A DNA stretch of 45,665 bases, taken from contig JAGRFZ010000070.1 in assembly GCA_020445785.1 (NCBI GenBank), positions 9,114 through 54,778 on the forward strand, given 5' to 3'. The translations under genes were made by a program, and so were the position numbers. This DNA is from Rhodocyclaceae bacterium (GTDB taxonomy: Bacteria > Pseudomonadota > Gammaproteobacteria > Burkholderiales > Rhodocyclaceae). Below the pieces are notes generated by a model, which saw nothing but the letters and a program-made list of their open reading frames with translations, did not search any database and was not told the origin of the DNA. The stretch's first letter is position 1; every line of letters starts with the position of its first letter. Positions 33,130 through 41,469 of this stretch are shown one piece after another.

Positions 33130-33159
33130 GCCGCGCCGCGCCGCGCCGCGCCGCGCCGC
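33130..33159. repeat. Tandem repeat of GCCGC, six copies
   Basis: Six exact head-to-tail copies of GCCGC in the LysR/mtrA intergenic region, bounded by AAGG on the right. Such tracts are prone to slippage. It lies about 220 bases upstream of the cytochrome start; no coding use is seen. Confidence 0.7.
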
Positions 33160-33380
33160 AAGGATCGTGTCGGCCGGACCCATGCCGGATGCAATTTTCA
33201 GAACAGTCTGTTCGCCGATCGAGCCTTCCTTAAATTTCTTAACAAACTAAGCTCGACACCGGTTGAGCCCATATGCCACGGCGACGGAACGGTGCGGCAG
33301 CGGCGACGCCGGCACGGCGTGCCGGACCTGCGACGCCACCGGATGCGGCAAGGCCAAATTCGAGCAACAAGGGAAATTCC

Positions 33381-34337
33381 ATGCGAACCGACATGTTGTC
33401 CAGACTGCTGGCACTGCTGCTGTGCTGGCTGACGACGGCCGCTGCCCAGGCCGCCGACCAGACCGACGCGCTACGGGAAGGCGGGTGGCCCCTGTCGAAT
33501 GCCGAATACGTCGGCGCCGACACCTGTAAGAACTGTCATCAGGCGATCAAGGCGCACTACGCCCACACCAAGCACGCGATCGCCTTCGAGCGCAATCCAG
33601 ACAGCCCGCTCGAAGAGCGCAACTGCGAGGCCTGTCACGGGCCGGGCTCGGCCCACCGCGACAACCCCTCCGAGCATGACAGCATCGTTGCGTTCGGCCA
33701 GGAATCCGAGCTGCCGAAGGCCGTGGTCAATGGCCAATGCCTGCAGTGCCACGACGGCGGCGAGCGCACCCATTGGGACAGTTCGATCCACGACGCCAAC
33801 GAGTTGATGTGCAGCGACTGCCACAATCCGATGGCGCGCTTCAGTCGAAAGGGTCTTCAGCGATTCAGCTCGGTCAATGCGACCTGCATGGCCTGCCACA
33901 AGACCCAGCAGGCGGAATTCCGCAAGCGCTCCCACATGCCCTTGCTGGAGGGCAAGATCGCCTGCGTCGATTGCCACAATCCCCACGGTTCGAGCACCGA
34001 CCCGCTGCTGAAGGCCGACAACGTCAATCAGGTCTGCTACACCTGCCACCAGGAAAAGCGCGGCCCCTTCGTCTTCGAACACGCGCCGGTGCGCGAAAAC
34101 TGCAGCAATTGCCACAAGCCGCACGGCTCGAACCACGAATTCCTGCTCAAGGTCGCACGGCCCTTCCTGTGCCAGTCCTGTCACTCCCACTCCCGCCACA
34201 TCAACGACATGCTGCCGGCCGAAGCCACTCCGGCCGGTCCATTCACCGATGCCCGGGTGGCCGGACGTAGCTGCCAGAACTGCCATGCCCAGATCCACGG
34301 TTCCAACCATCCCGCCGGCGTGAGGATGCATCGATGA
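33381..34337 (+). CDS. DmsE/MtrA-family decaheme c-type cytochrome
   Basis: A 318-residue periplasmic multiheme cytochrome. The signal peptide covers ~1-25 (LSRLLALLLCWLTTAAAQAA). There are exactly ten CxxCH heme sites: CKNCH, CEACH, CLQCH, CSDCH, CMACH, CVDCH, CYTCH, CSNCH, CQSCH and CQNCH, and numerous extra His supply distal ligands. The length and heme number match MtrA/PioA/DmsE. It would carry electrons between the periplasm and the outside through the porin encoded next, with which its stop overlaps by four bases (ATGA). AAGGGAAATTCC precedes the ATG. The direction of electron flow (metal reduction, Fe(II) oxidation or DMSO respiration) cannot be read from the sequence. Divergent from a LysR gene. 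Confidence 0.93.
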   Translation: MRTDMLSRLLALLLCWLTTAAAQAADQTDALREGGWPLSNAEYVGADTCKNCHQAIKAHYAHTKHAIAFERNPDSPLEERNCEACHGPGSAHRDNPSEHDSIVAFGQESELPKAVVNGQCLQCHDGGERTHWDSSIHDANELMCSDCHNPMARFSRKGLQRFSSVNATCMACHKTQQAEFRKRSHMPLLEGKIACVDCHNPHGSSTDPLLKADNVNQVCYTCHQEKRGPFVFEHAPVRENCSNCHKPHGSNHEFLLKVARPFLCQSCHSHSRHINDMLPAEATPAGPFTDARVAGRSCQNCHAQIHGSNHPAGVRMHR

Positions 34338-36913
34338 ATAAGGCCACGTTTCCGTTTGCGATCAGCCCCCTGTCCCTCGCCCTGGTCAGTGCCCTGGCCC
34401 ACGGCTCGAGCGCGGTCGGGATCGACAATCAGCTCGGCAACGAGATGAATCCATCCGGTGCGCCGGTGCTGTGCGAGCCCGACCCCCGGGGCCTTACGAT
34501 GTACAGCCGGGACAGCCGCACCCCCACCGGCTTCCGCTACAGCCAGCCCTGCCTGACCCCGGACATGGACCAGACCGGTGAGGGCTGGATCGTGTATGGC
34601 GCGATCGAAGGTGGCGTCGTCGGCAGCGGCGGCGACGACGACAACGCCTACTTCGTGGAATACGCCGACCGCGACGACGGACCCACCATCACGGTGATCG
34701 ACCTGTCGGCGCAGGACTCCGGCTCCGCCCGCTACGCGCACATCAACGCGGGCAATCTCGGGCTCGACGATGCCCATCTCGAGGTCGATGCCGGCAAGGC
34801 GGGCAGCTATCGGGCGCGCTTCACGGTCAACAAGATCCCCCACGTGTATGCCACCAACGCCAAGACCCCTTACCTCGGCGTGGGCACCGGGCGGCTGCGT
34901 CTGCCCGATGCGATCCCGCCCAATTCGATCTCCGGCGACGGGGCCGTCGGCCTCAACGACACCATCGCCGCGCAGCGCGACCTGACCCTGCGGGTCGATC
35001 GCGAACGCGTCGGGCTGAGCCTCGATGTCGAACTGCGCCAAGGGCTCACCGCCTACCTCAACTACATGCACGAGCAGCGCGACGGCATCAAGGCCTACGG
35101 CGGCAGCTTCAACTTCGACTTTCTCGAGGCGCTCGGCAACATCGGCGCCGTCAACGAGGTGATCCAGCCCATCGACTATTCGTCCAACGACGTCACCGCC
35201 GGCATCCGGCTGCAGGGCGGCCGCTACAACCTCGACGCCAGCTACACTGGCTCGTTCTTTCGCAACGACATCGACAGCCTCACCTACGACAACCCGTGGG
35301 ACACCTCGGGCATCTTCGGCGGCAGCTATTCGCCGCGTACTGGACAGACCGACCTGGCGCCGGACAACGACTTCCACCGCGTGCACGTCGAGGGCAATCA
35401 CGAGCTGCCGTGGTGGAACGGTGTCGCCACGCTGGCCCTGTCGCGCGGGCGCATGGAACAGGACGACCGGCTGCTGCCCTTCACCAGCAACAGCGGCGTG
35501 ATCCTCGGCGGTCTGGTCGATCTCGATCAATGGAACACGGTCGCATCCCTGGAGCGTCGACGCGCGGACGCGCGCATCGACACCGGGCTCGAACAGTTGA
35601 AACTGTCGTTCAAGCCGACCGAACGCTTCGGCTTCAAGCTGGGCTACCGCCATTACGAAGAGGACAACGAGACGCCGCCGTTCTCGACCTGCAACGCGAT
35701 CAACGGCCAGTGCGCCTTCGTGCTGCTCGACGGCGCGCTGGCCGAGGCCTTCCAGTCGCCCGCCCTGTTCCGCCTGTTCGACCCGGAGAACGGCCAGTTC
35801 GCCAACTTCCACTACCGCTCGGTGCCTTGGGACCACGACAAGCAGAGCTATACCGCGGCCTTCAGCTACCGCCTTACGCCCCGCACCCTGCTCGGCTTCG
35901 ACTACGAGCTGGAACAGATCGAGCGCAGCTACCGCGAGGTCGAGGAGACCGACGAGAACAAGTTCCGGCTGAACCTGGTCCATCGCGACGGCCGCTGGGG
36001 CAGTCTGCGGGTCGAGGCGGGCTTCGCCGAGCGCGACTACGACGGCCCCTACGACTCGAACCCATACGAAGCGTTCTGGACCGAGCACCTGCTGCACGAC
36101 TTCATCGAGGACCCGGCCACCGACCCGGCCGATGCCGCCGCGTCGCAGAACTTCATCGACACCGTGCTCGAGCCCCACACCCTGGCGGCGCTGCGCAAGT
36201 CGGACCTGTCGAAGCGCGACCAGGTCACGCTCGCGGTCAAGTTCAACGTCGCACTGAACGACCAGGCCGATCTGATGCTGACCGCCGACTACAAGGACAA
36301 CGAGTACGACGCGGCCTACGGTCTGTCCGGGGACACCACGAGCAACTTCGGCGCCGAGTTTTCCTACGCACCCGGCGCCGAAACCAGTTGGTTCCTCTCC
36401 TACCACTACCAGCAGCTCGACTCGGCGGTGCGTAACATCGATTCGACCGACATCGGCTCCCACGATGCCAACCCCGGCGGTGACTACTATCCCTTTGCCA
36501 ACGCCTGGGCCTCTGGCGAAGACGAGCGTAGCCACTTCGTGTCGACCGGCTTCGAAACCGGGCTCGGCAGCGGCTATCGCCTGGGTCTGCGCTACTCCTA
36601 CGGCCTCACCAAGACCCGGGTCGGCTACGCGGCGGCTTCGGCTGCGGCGCTGACCGGAAGCCTGGCGGGCTCGTCCATCAGCGGCAGCTTCGACGAGCTG
36701 CGCTTCCAGCAGCAGATCCTCGAGGCCAATCTGCGCGGTCAACTCACCAAGCAACTGTCGTGGCGCCTCTACGCCCTCTACGAAGCCGGCCAGATCGACG
36801 ACTTCCACTACGACGGCATCCGCTACGCCGACCGTGCCAAGATGCTGCTCGGCACCGAGGTGGACGACTGGGACGCCCACGTGGTCGGGCTGCTCGCCCA
36901 GTATCGCTTCTGA
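34334..36913 (+). CDS. MtrB/PioB-family outer-membrane beta-barrel porin
   Basis: An 859-residue predicted outer-membrane barrel that sheathes a decaheme cytochrome. A signal-like start (MNKATFPFAISPLSLALVSALAHGSS) is followed by a mature chain rich in alternating Tyr/aromatic strands (DLTLRVDRERVGLSLDVELRQGLTAYLNYM, GRYNLDASYTGSFFRNDIDS) and loops with Asp-rich segments. It ends in QYRF, with the terminal Phe typical of outer-membrane barrels. Family-specific landmarks are IDYSSNDVTAGIRLQGGRYNLDASYTGSFF and GFDYELEQIERSYREV. The ATG overlaps the cytochrome stop. No surface cytochrome like MtrC or OmcA and no PioC-like electron donor follow, so this is an MtrAB/MtoAB-like core only. Confidence 0.92.
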   Translation: MNKATFPFAISPLSLALVSALAHGSSAVGIDNQLGNEMNPSGAPVLCEPDPRGLTMYSRDSRTPTGFRYSQPCLTPDMDQTGEGWIVYGAIEGGVVGSGGDDDNAYFVEYADRDDGPTITVIDLSAQDSGSARYAHINAGNLGLDDAHLEVDAGKAGSYRARFTVNKIPHVYATNAKTPYLGVGTGRLRLPDAIPPNSISGDGAVGLNDTIAAQRDLTLRVDRERVGLSLDVELRQGLTAYLNYMHEQRDGIKAYGGSFNFDFLEALGNIGAVNEVIQPIDYSSNDVTAGIRLQGGRYNLDASYTGSFFRNDIDSLTYDNPWDTSGIFGGSYSPRTGQTDLAPDNDFHRVHVEGNHELPWWNGVATLALSRGRMEQDDRLLPFTSNSGVILGGLVDLDQWNTVASLERRRADARIDTGLEQLKLSFKPTERFGFKLGYRHYEEDNETPPFSTCNAINGQCAFVLLDGALAEAFQSPALFRLFDPENGQFANFHYRSVPWDHDKQSYTAAFSYRLTPRTLLGFDYELEQIERSYREVEETDENKFRLNLVHRDGRWGSLRVEAGFAERDYDGPYDSNPYEAFWTEHLLHDFIEDPATDPADAAASQNFIDTVLEPHTLAALRKSDLSKRDQVTLAVKFNVALNDQADLMLTADYKDNEYDAAYGLSGDTTSNFGAEFSYAPGAETSWFLSYHYQQLDSAVRNIDSTDIGSHDANPGGDYYPFANAWASGEDERSHFVSTGFETGLGSGYRLGLRYSYGLTKTRVGYAAASAAALTGSLAGSSISGSFDELRFQQQILEANLRGQLTKQLSWRLYALYEAGQIDDFHYDGIRYADRAKMLLGTEVDDWDAHVVGLLAQYRF

Positions 36914-36921
36914 AGCATCGG

Positions 36922-36945
36922 CATCGGGGCCGCCCGGCCCGGATG
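36922..36945 (+). terminator. Stem-loop after the MtrB/PioB gene
   Basis: CATCGGGGCC pairs with GGCCCGGATG with one mismatch around a four-base loop. The stem starts 8 bases after the porin stop. No T-run follows, so the terminator call is based on position. Confidence 0.45.
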
Positions 36946-37129
36946 CGGCAGCAAACTCCGGCGGTTCAGGCCCAGACCCGAGCTTCGAAACCGCCGCCGC
37001 ATCGGTGTCCGTCAGACTCGCGAAGGCGGCATCCAAGCGGGCCGGTGTCGCTAACGACGGGCGCTGCTGGAACAGACCGGCCCGCATCCTCCGAACGGCG
37101 CGGGCGGTTCGGGATGCCCGCGGGCGGAT
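36946..37129. other. Short non-coding interval downstream of mtrB
   Basis: About 180 bases between convergent genes. Open frames here are antisense shadows without ribosome-binding sites. No other feature is seen. Confidence 0.45.
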
Positions 37130-37561
37130 TCAACGCCGGCAGCGACATCGCCAGACCCCGACCACCCCGCCGAGCGTAGCGGCCAGGAGGGGCACGATCG
37201 CGATCCCGGCAGCGAGCAGGCTGCAGACGGCGCAGGTGATCGCCGCGACAAGAGGTTTCGCCCGCGGCGCGACCCGGCCGGCCGCGAGCACTGCGAGCAA
37301 GGCCGCCGCCATGGCAGAGAGCGCATCGATGCCGGATTGCAGCATTGTCAGCCAGCGGGCCGTGCACAGACCGGAAACGATCTCGCCCCAGGGGCAGAGT
37401 TCGTTCGCCAGCAAGGTCGCGGCCAGACCTGCCAGCAACACACCGTAGCCGGCGATCGCCGCCGCAGGCAACACCCAGACCCAGCGCCATACCTCACCGC
37501 GTCGCCACTGGGCATGCGGTTTCGCCACCCGCCCGCCCTGCCAGTCTCGATCCTCCGCCAC
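37130..37561 (-). CDS. Small four-helix membrane protein
   Basis: A 143-residue protein starting at GTG (37561), with a perfect AAGGAGG five bases before it. Hydrophobic helices lie at about 28-48 (WVLPAAAIAGYGVLLAGLAATLL), 68-90, 98-115 and 117-134. The hydrophilic head is basic (GGRVAKPHAQWRRGE). The C-terminus is WRCRCRR. Cys residues in NELCPWG and SGLCTARW could form a pair on one face. The open frame extends 61 codons upstream, but the strong Shine-Dalgarno fixes the start. No family is recognised. It lies convergent to the mtrB gene. Confidence 0.65.
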   Translation of the reverse strand: MAEDRDWQGGRVAKPHAQWRRGEVWRWVWVLPAAAIAGYGVLLAGLAATLLANELCPWGEIVSGLCTARWLTMLQSGIDALSAMAAALLAVLAAGRVAPRAKPLVAAITCAVCSLLAAGIAIVPLLAATLGGVVGVWRCRCRR

Positions 37562-37794
37562 ACCCACCTCCTTCGGCCCCGCCGCCAAGGATCTTCGCAG
37601 CCCAAGATGGCCGAAACCGGGAAGCGGTCTTGGCAGGCCGGTGACGAAACCTGGCGGCCGGCGGCATCCAACGGTGGATTCGATCGCGCGCCTGGCAGTG
37701 ACTGCCGACCGACCCGGCTTATGCGCACAAGTCCTCGCCGGCACGGCAGATCGCCGAGGATGGCTAGGCGCATAGTCAATTGAAGGAGGATTGC
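37562..37794. other. Non-coding interval between the four-helix protein and the cysteine synthase operon
   Basis: About 230 bases on the upstream side of the four-helix protein gene, between it and the downstream end of the cysteine synthase-Grx gene. Nothing recognisable apart from the Shine-Dalgarno of the former and a terminator of the latter next to it. Confidence 0.45.
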
Positions 37795-37826
37795 GGCGCC
37801 CTCCCGCCTGCCAGGCGGAAGGCGCC
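37795..37826 (-). terminator. Terminator of the cysteine synthase-Grx operon
   Basis: GGCGCC and TCCCGCC on one side pair with GGCGGAA and GGCGCC on the other around a TGCCA loop, with one bulge. Read on the minus strand it starts 17 bases after the stop of the fusion gene. Confidence 0.5.
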
Positions 37827-37843
37827 CGCTTGAGCCCTTGGCC

Positions 37844-39328
37844 TCAGCGCGGATGCAACCACTTGGGCAAGTAGCCGTAGGGGTCGTCCGTGATCTTGCG
37901 GTCGAAGTGGATGTCATGGCGATCCAGGCGTTCGCCGAGGCTGCCGTCCTTCAGGGCATCGAACAGATCGGTGCAACCGCCGACGAATTCGCCGCCGATG
38001 AAGATCTGCGGGAAGGTGTTCCATCCGGTTTTCGCGCGCAGCGCCTCGCGCACCTTGCCACCCCGGTTGTCGGGCTGGTAGGCGACCGAATCGAGATCCA
38101 CCGAACGGTAGTCGATGCCGTACTTGGCCAGCACCTTGCGCACCGACCAGCAGAATTCGCACCATTCGAGCGCGAACATCACGACCGGCTGGCTGCCGTC
38201 CGACGTCAGTTCCTCGACCTCGGCCACCGCTTCGGGTTCGGGCTCGGCGGCCTCCGCGGCCGGCGCCGCGGCCGGCGCCGCGACGTCGAAGCGGTAGTTC
38301 GCGGTCGAGCGCGAGATCGCCATCTCCTGCTCGCTCATTTCGGCGGACACGTCCTCGAACAGCGGCGTCGACAGATAGCGCTCGCCGGTGTCCGGCAGCA
38401 TGCACAGGATGTTGGCCCCCTCCGGCGCGTCCTCGGCGATCGCCAGCGCTCCGGCGAAGGTGGCGCCGGACGAGATGCCGACGAAGATCCCTTCCTTGCG
38501 GGCCAGATCGCGCGCGCAATCGAGTGCCCGGCTGCCGTTTATCGCGAGGAAGTCGTCGATGCGGCCACCGTCGGTGACTTCCTCGGCGAGCCTGGGGATG
38601 AAATCCGGCGACCAGCCCTGCATCAGGTGCGGCCGGAACACCGGGTGGCTCTGGCTGTGGCTGCCGTCGGAGTTGCGCGCCTGGGCGATGCCGCTGGCGA
38701 GGATCGGCGAGTTGTCCGGCTCGCAGACGACGATCCGGGTATCCGGACTTTGCCGGCGCAGCGCGCGCGAGACGCCGTTCAAGGTGCCTCCGGTGCCGAA
38801 GCCGGTCACCCAGTAGTCGAGCCCGACGTCGGCGAAGGCGTCGAGGATTTCGACCGCGGTGGTGCGCTCGTGCATCTCGGCATTGGCCGGGTTCTCGAAC
38901 TGGCGCGACTGCCACCAGCCGTGCGCTCGGGCCAGCTCCTCGGCCTTGGCGACCATGCCCGAACCCTTCAGCGAGGCCGGGGTCAGCACCACCTGGGCAC
39001 CGAGGAATCGCATCAGACGGCGGCGCTCGACGCTGAAGTTTTCGGCCATCGTCACCACCAGCGGATAGCCCTTCTGGGCACAGACCATGGCCAGACCGAT
39101 GCCGGTATTGCCGCTGGTGGCCTCGACGATGGTCTGGCCCGGCTTCAGTTCGCCGCGGCGTTCGGCATCCTCGATCACACCCAGCGCCAAGCGGTCCTTG
39201 ACCGAGCCCATCGGGTTGAAGGACTCGACCTTGACGTAGAGATTGACGTGCTTCGGACCGAGGTTGTTGATGCGCACCACCGGTGTGTTGCCGATGGTGT
39301 CGAGGATGCTGTCGAAACGGCGGTTCAT
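37844..39328 (-). CDS. Cysteine synthase-glutaredoxin fusion
   Basis: A 494-residue two-domain protein. Residues 1-325 form a PLP-dependent O-acetylserine sulfhydrylase / cystathionine-synthase-like domain: Lys44 in NPMGSVKDRLAL binds PLP, SGNTG is at 72-76, and the phosphate loop is GFGTGGTLNG (176-185). An Ala/Pro/Glu linker (~349-378) leads to a glutaredoxin domain (380-462) with WCEFC (389-393), a cis-Pro in NTFPQIFIGG and GGCTDLFDAL. AGGAGAG precedes the ATG. The start overlaps the stop of the upstream decarboxylase by four bases (ATGA). The fused Grx could deliver a thiol or persulfide to the active site or reduce a product; this is inference. It is the last gene of the operon. Confidence 0.9.
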   Translation of the reverse strand: MNRRFDSILDTIGNTPVVRINNLGPKHVNLYVKVESFNPMGSVKDRLALGVIEDAERRGELKPGQTIVEATSGNTGIGLAMVCAQKGYPLVVTMAENFSVERRRLMRFLGAQVVLTPASLKGSGMVAKAEELARAHGWWQSRQFENPANAEMHERTTAVEILDAFADVGLDYWVTGFGTGGTLNGVSRALRRQSPDTRIVVCEPDNSPILASGIAQARNSDGSHSQSHPVFRPHLMQGWSPDFIPRLAEEVTDGGRIDDFLAINGSRALDCARDLARKEGIFVGISSGATFAGALAIAEDAPEGANILCMLPDTGERYLSTPLFEDVSAEMSEQEMAISRSTANYRFDVAAPAAAPAAEAAEPEPEAVAEVEELTSDGSQPVVMFALEWCEFCWSVRKVLAKYGIDYRSVDLDSVAYQPDNRGGKVREALRAKTGWNTFPQIFIGGEFVGGCTDLFDALKDGSLGERLDRHDIHFDRKITDDPYGYLPKWLHPR

Positions 39329-40857
39329 GGCTGCTCTCCTGTGGGGTGTCCTGCGCTTCGGATGGGCGCGGTGTTGACTTTGTGTTGGCTCATTTGTCGG
39401 ACTCGCGCAAGCCCGCCGTCCCGGCCGACCAGTTCGCGACCGATCGCGATGACCTCGTCCACCAGCTCGTCGGCATGGACCATCGTCGCGCGGGCGCCGA
39501 CGAAGCACGGCCGGATCGCCAGCCGGCCGTTGATCACCGTGGTGCTCGGCATCGCACGGCCGCGGCGCACCATCTCGCGGTGGAGGCGCTGGTTCAGCGC
39601 GTCGAGATCGCCGCTGCCGTCGCCACGATAGCGGAAGCAGCAGATCGACAGGGTCGGCGCCTGCAGCACTTCGAGTTCCGGGTGGGCATCGGCGCGCTCG
39701 GCGACACGGCGCGCCATGGCATTGTGCCGGCAGATGCGCGCGCGCAGGCCTTCGCGGCCAATCTCACGCAGCAGCGCCCAGACCACGGCGCCACGGCACG
39801 GCGCCGACAGCTCGACACCGAAATCTGCGTAGGGGATGCCGAGGCTGTCCATCGAATGACTGGCGTTGCCGTCTTCGCAGGCGCCTTCCAGGTAATCGGC
39901 GGCAGTCTGGGTGAAGGCACGCGCCATCAACGCCCGGTCGCGCACGAAGGTGGCACCGATGCCGACCGGCGCGCCGAGCCACTTGTGGGGATCGACGATC
40001 ACCGAGTCGGCCAGTTCGAGTCCGCGAAACAGCGGCCGCACCTGGGGATCGAGGATGCCGGGCAGTCCGTAGGCGCCATCGACGTGGAACCACACCCGGT
40101 GCTCGCGGGCGATGGTGCCGAGCGCGGCGAGATCGTCGATGGCACCGGCATTGGTGGTACCGGCGTTGGCCACCACGGCCACAGGCAGTGCCTCGTCGCA
40201 GCTGGCCAGCGCCGCGCGCAACGCGGCCGGCTTCATCCGCCCCATGGCGTCGGCATCCACCAGTCGCACCGCCGCCCGCCCGAGGCCGAGCACCGCGGCG
40301 GCACGGCGGATGGTGTGGTGGCTGGCGGCCGTGGCAAAAATTCGACCCGGTCGGTCCACACCCTCGCGGGCCGGATCGCGCCCGACCGCCTCGAAGGCCG
40401 CCTGGCGCGCAGTGCCCAGGGCCACCAGGTTGGCGACCGAGCCACCGCTGCTGTAGAGCCCCTTCATGCCGGCCGGCAGCGCGAACAGCTCCGCCAACCA
40501 GTCGAGCGAAACTTCCTCCAGCAGGTTGAAGGCGGTCAGGCCGATGCGTTGGGGCGCAGCGATGGCCCCGGCGGCCGTCGCCAGCGCACCGACCGTGGCG
40601 GCGCCGGTGGTGATGAAGGCACTGGACGCCGGGTTCGGGATCTGCGAACCGTTCGGGATCAGCCAGCGGCCGATCTCGGCGCTGACCGCCTCGATGCCGA
40701 CCCCGTGCTCCGGCAAGGGCCGGACCAGCGCCGCCCGCCAGTCGCCGGCACGTGTCATCGCGTCGCCGCGCTCGAACCGCAGGAAATCGTCGAGGTCCCG
40801 ACCGATCCGCGCCAGCCACTGGCCCAGGTCGCCACATTCCGCCCGATCTCGTTCCAT
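39325..40857 (-). CDS. Group II PLP-dependent decarboxylase
   Basis: A 510-residue enzyme of the aromatic amino acid/glutamate/cysteine-sulfinate decarboxylase family. PLP contacts: Lys292 in VDPHKWLGAPVG, Asp260 in WFHVDGAYG, a ring-stacking His180 in AASHHTIRRAA, and SSGGSVANLVAL (136-147) around the phosphate. The N-terminal block HGVGIEAVSAEIGRWLIPNGSQIPNPASSAF is typical. The substrate is uncertain: neighbours in sulfur metabolism suggest cysteine sulfinate, cysteate or another sulfur amino acid, but tryptophan, tyrosine or aspartate cannot be excluded. Stop overlaps the start of the cysteine synthase-Grx gene; the ATG at 40857 begins MERDRAECGD. It follows the DsrE-like gene after 66 bases. 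Confidence 0.88.
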   Translation of the reverse strand: MERDRAECGDLGQWLARIGRDLDDFLRFERGDAMTRAGDWRAALVRPLPEHGVGIEAVSAEIGRWLIPNGSQIPNPASSAFITTGAATVGALATAAGAIAAPQRIGLTAFNLLEEVSLDWLAELFALPAGMKGLYSSGGSVANLVALGTARQAAFEAVGRDPAREGVDRPGRIFATAASHHTIRRAAAVLGLGRAAVRLVDADAMGRMKPAALRAALASCDEALPVAVVANAGTTNAGAIDDLAALGTIAREHRVWFHVDGAYGLPGILDPQVRPLFRGLELADSVIVDPHKWLGAPVGIGATFVRDRALMARAFTQTAADYLEGACEDGNASHSMDSLGIPYADFGVELSAPCRGAVVWALLREIGREGLRARICRHNAMARRVAERADAHPELEVLQAPTLSICCFRYRGDGSGDLDALNQRLHREMVRRGRAMPSTTVINGRLAIRPCFVGARATMVHADELVDEVIAIGRELVGRDGGLARVRQMSQHKVNTAPIRSAGHPTGEQP

Positions 40858-40923
40858 GGTGCTGCCCTCGTAGGCTTCGTCGGCCGCCCCGGCCTCGATC
40901 GGCCGGGGCACTTCTCGCGCGCT

Positions 40924-41289
40924 TTACGCGAGCACTCGCGCGCCACTGTCGAGAAAGGCCATGGTGCGCGGCGCACCCGCGATCTCGACGCCTTCGCGCA
41001 GGTCGCCTTCGGTGATGCCGCGCGCCTTGGCGCAGGCCGGGCACAGCCAGATCATGCCGCCGTTGTCGCGGTACTGACGCATCAGCTGGTCGATCGGCTC
41101 GTAACCCTCGGCGGCAAGGCCGTCGGCACCGCCCTTGACACACAGGCGGGCGGCATCGGCGGTGGCGAAGACCGCGGTCTCGGCGGTCTTCGACGAGGTC
41201 GCCGCGAGGATGAAGGCGATCGTCGCGCGCTCGACGTCATCGGCGCCGAAGGTGCAATTGACGAGGAATTTCTGCTTGGTGCTGTCCAT
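40924..41289 (-). CDS. DsrE-family protein
   Basis: A 121-residue soluble protein of the DsrE/TusD-like fold, a sulfur-carrier or sulfurtransferase-related family. Landmarks are KFLVNCTFGADDVERATIAFILA (8-30), SSKTAETAVFATADAARLCVKGGAD, a DNGGMIWLCPACAKARGI block with Cys83 and Cys86, and a C-terminal FLDSGARVL. Cys12 and Cys50 are two further candidates for carrying sulfur. AAGGAGAAC lies close before the ATG. It is the first gene of the operon with the decarboxylase and cysteine synthase-Grx genes, and is divergent from the winged-helix/TPR regulator. Its exact partner is unknown. Confidence 0.85.
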   Translation of the reverse strand: MDSTKQKFLVNCTFGADDVERATIAFILAATSSKTAETAVFATADAARLCVKGGADGLAAEGYEPIDQLMRQYRDNGGMIWLCPACAKARGITEGDLREGVEIAGAPRTMAFLDSGARVLA

Positions 41290-41469
41290 GATTGTTCTCC
41301 TTGGTGGGGTTCGGTTCTGGTGCAAAGCTCGTGGGAGCGATTCCATGGTACGTAGCAGCCCCTCGCCGGACTTGCAGCCGGACCGGTGTTGTTGTGGAGA
41401 AAACCTGTAGATTGGCCTAACATCGGCCGCAGGCCCGTACCGCGGACCCAACCACCCCCACCCCTCTTC

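Noticed and set aside
34181-37087. Open frame of 968 codons antisense to the MtrB/PioB gene
   Set aside because: Val/Gly/Asp-rich antisense shadow of a strongly supported barrel protein; no ribosome-binding site or domain.
38263-38288. Tandem GCCGGCGCCGCG repeat near the end of the cysteine synthase domain
   Set aside because: It codes for the Ala/Pro linker in front of the glutaredoxin domain and needs no other explanation.
39283-41355. Open frame of 690 codons antisense to the decarboxylase and DsrE genes
   Set aside because: No protein-like features, while the opposite strand holds genes with intact catalytic motifs.
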